Source of the DNA: Bondarzewia mesenterica
Lineage: Eukaryota; Basidiomycota; Agaricomycetes; Russulales; Bondarzewiaceae
Assembly: GCA_004802705.1 (NCBI GenBank)
Contig: SGPL01000703.1
Location: 1-14,919, forward strand
Length of the DNA stretch: 14,919 nt
Direction: 5' to 3'
Shown here: positions 9,266 to 14,919 of the stretch, piece after piece
Numbering within the stretch: the stretch's first letter is position 1
How the letters are laid out: each line of letters starts with the position of its first letter
Notes under the pieces: generated by a model
Databases searched by the model: none
The model's input: the letters and a program-made list of their open reading frames with translations, nothing else
Told to the model about the DNA's origin: nothing
Program-made: the position numbers and the translations under genes

Positions 9266-11718
9266 TTAATACCCCGCAGCAATCCCGTTTTTCCTCGAAT
9301 CACTCGCAGCTGATATCCAATCAATATATTGCGGTGCGTGAATCTAGAATCGATATGTACTCACCAAAAATTTTCCCATCCTTCTTCACCACCGCCTGTA
9401 CAACCGCAGAAATTCTGTTCACATCCATGACTGTTTGAGAACGCAGTCCAAATTAGTTCTCATGTCCATGCGAGTGTTCCATGAATATATCGCACCTGTT
9501 ATATTATGGCCACGACCTTCAAGGNCAATCAGCAGCTCCCCTGGGTAAATATCATCGGCTTCAACGATTGAAGGGAACAGCTGGTCATGCAGCCGCCCGT
9601 ATTCGATGGCCTGGCTAGCGTCATAGCCCCAGTCGAGATTCAACATCACCTGGAAAACGGCGGGGAAAATCTTGGAACCACCCGAACCGCCTATGGCCAA
9701 ATAGAAAGAACCATCTGGGTGCTCGACAATTATTGGCGTTGTTGATGAGAGAGGCCGCTTGCCAGGTTCTGGGTAATTATCTAGGACACGATCTAATATC
9801 AGTGAGAAGCTCCGCATATAGCACTCACATCACGCACAAGGGGANGGCCAGAGCCCAAAAGCATTGGAACTGCCTGGAGTCGAGAAGTCATCCATCTGCG
9901 CTAAGGTCATCAGTCCCTATCCCCTCCGCGTTGAATGGATTACTCGACNNNATCATTCATNATAATGCCTGTAACAGGATCCATGACGAGGGAACCAAAC
10001 ACGAGATTCACTGTAGTAGTGAGGGCCACTGCCATACCGTCCTTGTCAACGACNGAAGTGTGACTCTGTCTTGTAAGGTNAGTGNTCTACAAGGCGACTA
10101 TCGTCTATGNGAGAAATGACTGACGGTACCATGGTCGTCCGGAACATCGAAAATGGGTTGATAGTATTCGGGTGGATGTGTGCGATCCTGNTGTACCGNG
10201 ANTTACATGCTAAATTGAACGATGCATCTTCGGGTNANATGNCTTACATCNGTCATATTCTTAGCTATTAAGGCGCTGAACGATTTGCGAGGTATCTCTT
10301 CAATGCGCTCCGACTCATTATTAAATGCAGGATCGCAAATCTTNGTCCTNAGCATCTCTCAGCTGCTGTGATTACGCAGGCTTGANANTGNCTGTCACTA
10401 ACCTGGCAGCNAATCCAACTGGNCGATATGAGNAAACATCCTTTAGTTGATTAAANGTGATTACTTACATTTCATAGCNTCAACATAGCGATGCACATTC
10501 AGGGCGGTTCGACCTTCANCTCGCATGTCATATTTCTCTATCAGGTTCAGCATGTGCAGAAGCACGGGACCCGACGTCGGGGCATGTGGCGTGTAAACNT
10601 TTCGCTCAAGATANGATCCTTGTAGCGCCCGGTCAACNCTGACCTTNTAGTTGGCCAAATCTTCTAAGCTCAAAATCCCTCCCTCAGCCTGGACCTTCCG
10701 AACGATGGCCTCAGCAATCTCGCCANGGTAAANNGNGTNTGAACCATTTGCTGCGATNGCGGCCAGAGTACGAGAATAGTTNGTTCGACGAATTGTTTCG
10801 CCTTCCTGAAGAATGGCGCCGTTCGGNGCGAAAATGGACTTCCAGTCNTCCTGATAGAGCATAACACTTTGGAACATATCCNACTTAACCAAAAGCGAAG
10901 TTATAGGATCAGTAANGAGATTCTTTGCAGATNATCTACTATGGGNTGTGGAAAGCACTTACATTNNNACGTCGTCCGAGNTCTATGCCTACTTTCCATC
11001 CAGCTGCAAGGTCNACGCTAGGTTGCACTAATCTAGACCATTCNAGTTTGCCCCAGCGTTNGTGCGCCTCTTCCAACCCCTTCACCTCNCCTGGCACGGC
11101 AACTGAGAGGCCGCCGAACATAGATGAAGCTGGATCGCCCACATACATGGTAGTGTTGGCNAGTGCGGGTGCCGTCTCGCGGAAATCGATAGACCAGACT
11201 TCNGACGTGCCATTCTCCGTGGTTGGAGGTATGCGNACAGTCATAAATCCACCACCACCTATNCCGGACCTTTTACGNGTCATTCGCCCCCNCATNNTAA
11301 ATTGATATGAAGCGAGGNTCACTCACGAGAACATGTTCACGACACCAATACAGAATACAGAACCGANGACCGCATCAACGGCGTTCCCTCCGTCTTTCAT
11401 TATACCNACCCCAATCTTTGAGCACACCTCGTTCTCGCTCGCNACTGCCCCATGTTCGGCTTCAATCAGNTANGCTGGATTGTGANGNCCGGGGCTCGAN
11501 ANTNCGACACGGTCGGGGAGGCNATGACGCATCGACGAGCATCGACGGGAGACAAAATTCGACGTTGTNTACCCAAAGAGCGCGACAGATAGGATNGCTA
11601 CTNCCAGGACNCGCTTCCAGATANGAAACCGATAGNGTGGGCGGTCCGCGAGGATCTCGGGATCGCTCNCAGCACGCCGAAACCCAGGTTTGGGCATNGC
11701 GGTGACAGGCTCTTTCAT
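9266..11718 (-). CDS. Gamma-glutamyltranspeptidase / glutathione hydrolase
   Basis: Cleaves the gamma-glutamyl bond of glutathione and transfers the glutamyl group to water or an amino acid. Family members self-cleave into two subunits. Exons: 11327-11718, 10963-11269, 10469-10922, 10403-10418, 10248-10347, 10125-10187, 9949-10065, 9838-9895, 9496-9780, 9365-9430 and 9266-9309, giving 633 aa. A single hydrophobic segment at about 36-50 suggests a type II membrane or vacuolar protein. The large subunit has GGNAVDAV, IGGGGFM and IDFRETAP (Arg161, substrate binding). Self-processing is expected before Thr444 in DDHGTSHTSVVD, leaving a 190-aa small subunit with TVNLVFGS, LSSTTP and the oxyanion loop IGGSGGSKIF (about 532-541). 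Exon 4 is a 16-nt microexon and intron 2 is only 40 nt. Many codons hold an N, and NNN triplets at 9949-9951 and 10966-10968 leave residues unknown. No frame break is seen, so the gene looks functional. Confidence 0.93.
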
Positions 11719-12201
11719 GNTNNNGAGAGCTGAGCAAGNCCTACAGATCCGTCTCGAGGTTCAGCAAGAGACGCGAGAGATTCTGAAGCTGTAAGGCCTC
11801 AGACGATAAGCAAGCACAGTCAGCACGAGTCAGCGTGTACACACTATCATTCGGCAACTCGGCCGGTAAATTGAAGATTCCGTCGATGTGCAAGCTTCGA
11901 TGAAGATATAGAAAATACNAGCATCGCAGACAATCCGGGGCGCATGAAGGTTGCATGAAGGCAGAAGGAATGATCGTGAAAGGTGAGGGTCTGACAGCCC
12001 TTCGCGCGAGCAACACCAGCTATCGCGACATTTTACACGTGATCAAAACGTTCTCTGCGCGTGGATGACGCGACGCGTCGATTCACGTCTTTTTTTTTTT
12101 TCGTCCTGCCAGTGAGCCTTCCAAACAAATCTAGTCCAATAGTATCAGTATACAACGCTGCTGAGCGACGATACTGTTGAATTTTACTTTGCTCGAACTG
12201 A
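11719..12201. promoter_or_regulatory. Divergent promoter region between gamma-glutamyltranspeptidase and the unknown plus-strand gene
   Basis: This 483-bp gap separates two outward-facing start codons and must hold both promoters. It contains an E-box 12-mer at 12036-12047 (listed separately), a GAGTCA (TGACTC on the minus strand) at 11827-11832 that matches the half-site of Gcn4-type bZIP factors, and a direct repeat of GCATGAAGG (11942-11950 and 11953-11961). No TATA box is obvious for either gene. The factor assignments are guesses from motif shape. Confidence 0.5.
12036..12047. promoter_or_regulatory. E-box 12-mer CACGTGATCAAA
   Basis: CACGTG core followed by ATCAAA, identical over 12 bases to 2168-2179 upstream of Rpn3. 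It lies 155 bp upstream of the plus-strand gene and 318 bp upstream of gamma-glutamyltranspeptidase. Exact reuse at two promoters suggests a genuine binding site; its factor and target gene are unknown. Confidence 0.4.
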
Positions 12202-14294
12202 ATGCCTTCTCGTTCTGTGTTGTCTAATGGACAGGATGTGGACGTTGACGTGGATGAATCCATCTCCGTTCTTGAAGGATTCCCTAATAGCCGGTGCGCG
12301 CATCCGTCCTCATTGCTTGGATGGGATCTTCATCTGTGTTCAAACAGAGTATCTTCGACCGCTTACATGCGCGTATCGTCAGGTAAAGAGTCTTCCCCAA
12401 CATGAAATGATTTTTTTCTCTATGACAAGCAGCAGGACGACACTCTGCCGATACGCCGTTCCAGCCCCTGAAACGTAGACGAACCTTGGGTCTCAATTCG
12501 CGTTATGACCGTATGATTGACCAAGTAAACATGGTGTCTAACCTTCGCACCTCCACCCCACCCCGCCGTCGTCGAATGTACTCTTCCGGATCATCGACCC
12601 TCAGCGACGCCCCGAAGACTCCATTGGACGCATATAATTCTTTACAGGAGGGGCGCCTTGGAGTCAATTTTGCTGTAATGAAAATGAACGATCACGCTAC
12701 GATGATGAAAAGCTCATCACCGGAATACCATACGGAATACAGCCCTGTTGAGTTGGTCCTACTCCGTGTGCGAATTTCATTGACATGAGTGTAATAGACG
12801 AATCATCCATTCAAACCCCCTCCGCCAATACCAGACTGGCTCAACAGCACACTCTCCAATCTTGAGCAATCACACCCCCTTCGACGTCTTATGCTCTCGA
12901 CTAACAAACCCAAGCCCGCATGTGTCCCAACCGAACAGGCTGCAGATCCATGCACACCATCAGTCTATGAAAAAGACGAGGACTCTGTTTTCGCCTTCGA
13001 ACTGCCTACAGGACCAGATTCGCAAGAACTCAATGACCCTCACTGGACTAATGCTGGGGAAAACGCCCACGCGCCTCAAGTTAACTCTGACACTTTATCT
13101 GCATCCGAAACTCACGCATACCTGGCTCCACCTGCTCCAATCTTCCCTGTTCTCGCCACTGACTTGCACCTGCCGCCTGCTCTGACTGCATATACTGATC
13201 TTGACCCTATCCCATTCTCAAAACCCGGTCCTGGAAGCCATGTCTCGCTCTCTGCTCCTCTAAATGCTGCTTCTCCAGCTCCGACCTTCTTAAGCAATGC
13301 TCTTCCTTCTGAAATACTTTCTGGTTCAGTAACCCCTGAGTCTCCAAATTTGGCTCATGGCCCCACATGCACTGATAACGCCGGTTATGAACCTAACAGC
13401 TCACACACTGTGATCCCGCTGACCTTCTCAGAACACTCCCTTGTACGCTCACCACCTCTGATGCTTCGCAATTCAATCGCCTTTTCCACACCAGCACCGA
13501 ACCCATTTTCTGTGCCTGGCCCTAATTATCATACAACGGCATCTTCCTCCCCTCCTTCCCCTCCCAAGTCCCCAAACGATATATTCCCGAACATGATGGA
13601 AGTGGACCCCACATCGCTCGATTTCCGCTGGTCTCCCTTCGTCCGGGGCGCAGCGCTTGAGGTTCAGGCTAATGATATCGATGACCGGTTTCCTGCTCCC
13701 GACAGACTCGGACACGGCGCATATATTCAAGAAGGCGCTGAACGCCACTCGATCAGTCCCTTCGAGGAGCCTGAAATGCCTTCGGATTTTCACACTTCCA
13801 CAGCGGGAGCCCGCGAGCACCGATTTGACTTTCCTCCACTAGACTTTGAGCACGCAGAAATCGATCTCACAGCAAGAGACCGGTACACAGACTCGGACGA
13901 CCTCGTACCGCCCGACACCCAAAGCTATTGCGATCCAACAGAGGACCAACCATCGACACCACCGATGCAAGACCACATCTGGGACATGCCCCGCATTTTG
14001 CGTCGTCCCCGTCCTCCTCCCTCAGCCACAGCTCCGAATTCAGTTGACCCATCCGAAGAGCCTTCACCAGTGCGCGCATTCGCGCCTGCGCCTGGTATTT
14101 TTGTGTCACCTCTGCGAGGTGCGGACAGTGACATTCGGGGTGACGACGGAGAGGACGCTATGGTCGCGGAAGGGCAGTCACGTACATGGCCGAACTGGGC
14201 GCAGGTGAGTGGTCGTTCAATGTCATGTTATGAAGGCGCATATACGCGCCGCTCAGATTCTGATCTCCAAATTTCTGACATGGATGATATGTAA
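12202..14294 (+). CDS. Unknown Pro/Ser/Asp-rich protein, probably nuclear
   Basis: I do not recognise this protein. Four exons (12202-12293, 12348-12382, 12436-12746, 12798-14294) join in phase through GT-AG introns of 54, 53 and 51 nt, giving 644 aa. The third intron's donor (GTTGAG) is weak, but the join avoids the in-frame TGA that would end exon 3 and produces a sensible sequence across it (HPFKPPPIPDWLNSTLSNLE). Visible features: an acidic start (DVDVDVDES), basic clusters PLKRRRT and PPRRRRMY that resemble nuclear localisation signals, then about 450 residues rich in Pro, Ser and acidic residues, probably disordered, ending SDSDLQISDMDDM. No enzymatic motif, signal peptide or membrane segment is seen. 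A GTGAGT at 14205 with an acceptor at 14255-14256 could remove 52 nt and give a different C-terminus running to 14490. I prefer the unspliced acidic end. A chromatin or transcription-related role is possible but unproven. Confidence 0.75.
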
Positions 14295-14650
14295 ATGTGT
14301 GTATGGGCATGTTACTATTGGCTCACGTTCTTCAAAAGAGCGCGGAGCCCCGTACACCGCCACGACGCGAACAGAATTCTCACCGAAATTTCGGGTCGCC
14401 CACGGACAGTGCACATCGGGATTCACCAGCATCTGGACACGATTCCATTCAATCTTGGACCGACGAATGGCCGTGATACCCCGTTTGTAGACGCGTATTT
14501 TTGGAACAGCTGACTGTGAGGGGGCCGAAGACGCAAACCGCCTACGTTGCGTATGTAGTACTCACGCTTGTTGTCCACCTTGACCGAATTCGGGGAAATG
14601 CAGTCGCTCTCGAAATACACACATGCATGTAACGCGCACTGCGCATTGCA
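14253..14650 (-). other. Unassigned two-exon coding fragment
   Basis: On the minus strand an open stretch at 14566-14650 (CVYFESDCISPNSVKVDNK at its end) meets a GTGAGT donor. After a 56-nt intron (14510-14565) ending TCAG it joins in phase to 14253-14509, which reads PVPKIRVYKRGITAIRRSK and then VQMLVNPDVHCPWATRNFGE before a TGA at 14253-14255. The intron length matches the others in this window, and composition and codon use look coding. No start codon is available: the frame is closed by a TAA at 14651-14653, and a CAG acceptor at the left of the open part could link it to an exon further upstream. The 3' end overlaps the last 42 bases of the plus-strand gene. It may be the last exons of the gene entering from the right edge, or a truncated remnant. 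Family not recognised. Confidence 0.5.
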
Positions 14651-14820
14651 TTAACAGTGAGACAGATGATCTAGGCGGAGATTGCCATACAAAAAGACAG
14701 GTAGTAGTAAACGGTTACTGTAGGTATAAATATGTATGTAACGAGAAACACAGCGCGAAAGCGATAGCAATGATGACAAGACAGGTATAAATCGGCGTGT
14801 GTCTGCACAAGGCACGCGCC

Positions 14821-14919
14821 CTACCATCCGACTTCACCCCCGCCGAACGCGACGACCTCGACACCCCGGACCCCGCGCACCTTGCGCAGGGTGTAACGTT
14901 CGAGGTCGTACGAATCGTA
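14821..14919 (-). CDS. 3' end of a minus-strand gene running off the window (partial)
   Basis: The last 99 bases read, on the minus strand, 32 codons followed by TAG at 14821-14823: YDSYDLERYTLRKVRG to VEVVAFGGGEVGW. The stretch is G+C-rich with strongly G/C-ending codons, which suits coding sequence in this fungus. The product is not recognised. The apparent stop could instead lie inside an intron if the frame is spliced (possible donors GTGAAG near 14836 or GTGCGC near 14880) to the fragment at 14253-14650, which would make both parts of one gene. The 170 bp between them (14651-14820) show no coding sequence of their own. Confidence 0.55.
   Translation of the reverse strand, partial: YDSYDLERYTLRKVRGVRGVEVVAFGGGEVGW

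Larger units (their letters stand above)
7086..11938. other. Tract of scattered single-base ambiguities (N)
   Basis: Outside this tract the window has a single N (position 42). Inside it, dozens of mostly isolated Ns occur in exons, introns and intergenic sequence. In the exons of the gamma-glutamyltranspeptidase gene I counted about 34 Ns at third, 10 at second and 8 at first codon positions (NNN triplets left out), while the reading frame stays intact. This suggests masked allelic differences rather than random base-calling failure. Protein residues at these sites are therefore uncertain. Confidence 0.75.

Noticed and set aside
14725..14732. TATAAATA on the plus strand
   Set aside because: No plus-strand gene starts downstream within the window; likely AT-rich 3' flank.

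Overview
This is nuclear DNA of a filamentous basidiomycete, most likely a plant-matter-degrading member of the Agaricomycetes. The genes are dense and broken by many short introns: I place 36 introns of about 40-66 nt in five genes. The encoded proteins are fungal in type, including a secreted mannanase with a fungal cellulose-binding module. I worked from the sequence alone, so family names rest on recognised motifs and exon joins are manual. The species cannot be fixed.

Layout, left to right. (1) 1-71 may hold the last exon of a plus-strand gene. (2) 284-2027, minus: 26S proteasome lid subunit Rpn3, five exons, 504 aa. (3) 2465-4108, minus: signal peptide peptidase, an ER intramembrane aspartyl protease, seven exons, 433 aa. 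(4) 4781-6852, minus: secreted CBM1-GH5 (subfamily 7 type) endo-beta-1,4-mannanase, 14 exons including a 9-nt microexon and a GC-AG intron, 443 aa. (5) 6917-8040 holds nothing I can name. (6) About 8132-9248, minus: a broken remnant of a GH63-like (six-hairpin, MGH1-type) glycosidase with an in-frame stop, a frameshift and missing blocks. (7) 9266-11718, minus: gamma-glutamyltranspeptidase, 11 exons including a 16-nt microexon, 633 aa. (8) 12202-14294, plus: an unknown Pro/Ser/Asp-rich, probably nuclear protein of 644 aa. (9) 14253-14650, minus: an unassigned two-exon coding fragment that overlaps the end of the previous gene. (10) 14821 to the window end, minus: the 3' end of another gene.

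The genes do not form one pathway. Rpn3 and signal peptide peptidase are housekeeping protein-turnover genes. The mannanase and the dead GH63-like gene are carbohydrate-active. The gamma-glutamyltranspeptidase belongs to glutathione metabolism. Isolated Ns are concentrated between 7086 and 11938. Within the gamma-glutamyltranspeptidase exons about two thirds fall on third codon positions, which looks like masked allelic polymorphism of a dikaryon rather than random poor sequence.
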